Position numbers and translations under genes: made by a program | The notes under the pieces: model-generated | What the model saw: the letters and a program-made list of their open reading frames with translations, nothing else | Databases searched by the model: none | What the model was told of the DNA's origin: nothing | DNA from: Lachnospiraceae bacterium | GTDB taxonomy: Bacteria > Bacillota > Clostridia > Lachnospirales > Lachnospiraceae | Direction of reading: 5' to 3' | NCBI GenBank assembly: GCA_031285465.1 | Contig: JAITWD010000088.1 | Span: 1-14,441, forward strand | DNA: 14,441 nucleotides | Shown here: in pieces, positions 14,409-14,441 of the stretch | How positions within the stretch are numbered: the stretch's first letter is position 1 | Layout: each line of letters begins with the position of its first letter

Positions 14409-14441
14409 TGGTTGCCTCTTCGTTGATCACCTCGACCTGGC
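14401..14441 (-). CDS. C-terminal end of an upstream operon gene (partial)
   Basis: One minus-strand frame is open from the right edge to a TAG at 14401-14403 and encodes the 12 residues QVEVINEEATNV. Its stop overlaps the start of the PRPP-synthetase-like gene by 8 nt, the same tight packing seen at the other two junctions. The fragment is too short to identify. A Nudix hydrolase or adenylyltransferase would be common company for this cluster, but that is inference. Confidence 0.35.
   Translation of the reverse strand, partial: QVEVINEEATNV

Overview
The window reads as a chromosomal segment of a Bacillota bacterium, most likely a clostridial anaerobe or near relative. The grounds are AT-rich intergenic DNA, strong Shine-Dalgarno sites, some non-ATG starts, a CIRCE operator, a TSCPD-domain protein of a type common in Clostridia, and a chromosomal TraX-family protein without conjugation genes. 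I see no rRNA, tRNA, CRISPR array, phage or transposase gene. The species cannot be named from the sequence alone.

Layout. Bases 1-2,420, minus strand: the N-terminal half of a metallo-beta-lactamase/beta-CASP RNase-type protein cut by the window edge, an unknown acidic 120-residue protein, and a TraX-family membrane protein. Bases 2,425-5,374: a P-type Ca2+-ATPase whose 3' flank holds two 30-bp repeats and a set of hairpins ending in a terminator. Bases 5,499-5,664: a MITE-like palindrome of 166 bp between genes. Bases 5,727-7,947: two overlapping minus-strand genes, a membrane-anchored GH25 lysozyme with two SH3-like domains and a six-helix membrane protein of unknown role. Bases 8,112-10,279 form a stress block: an Fe/Mn superoxide dismutase diverges from a small heat-shock protein under a CIRCE operator, followed by a convergent OhrR-type peroxide sensor and a small TSCPD protein. 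Bases 10,694-11,401: a lone plus-strand family 2 glycosyltransferase.

Bases 11,382-14,441 hold an overlapping minus-strand operon for NAD metabolism. It contains the end of an unidentified gene, a PRPP-synthetase-like protein, a NAMPT-like phosphoribosyltransferase and the ammonia-dependent NAD synthetase NadE. Each junction overlaps (8, 14 and 1 nt). This is the most interesting system here. The PRPP-synthetase-like protein is short and has changes in the loop that binds the ribose 5-phosphate. The NAMPT-like protein carries Ala at the position of human Asp219, the residue that recognises the nicotinamide amide. The pairing with NadE, which acts on nicotinate-type intermediates, fits a changed specificity. 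The operon could be ordinary salvage through NaMN, or it could resemble the phage NARP1 route that rebuilds NAD from ADP-ribose. Sequence alone does not decide.

Other points worth a second look are the 166-bp palindrome, whose arm differences are all wobble-compatible or true mismatches in the plus-strand RNA, the complementary hairpin loops downstream of the Ca2+-ATPase gene, and CIRCE control of a small heat-shock gene.
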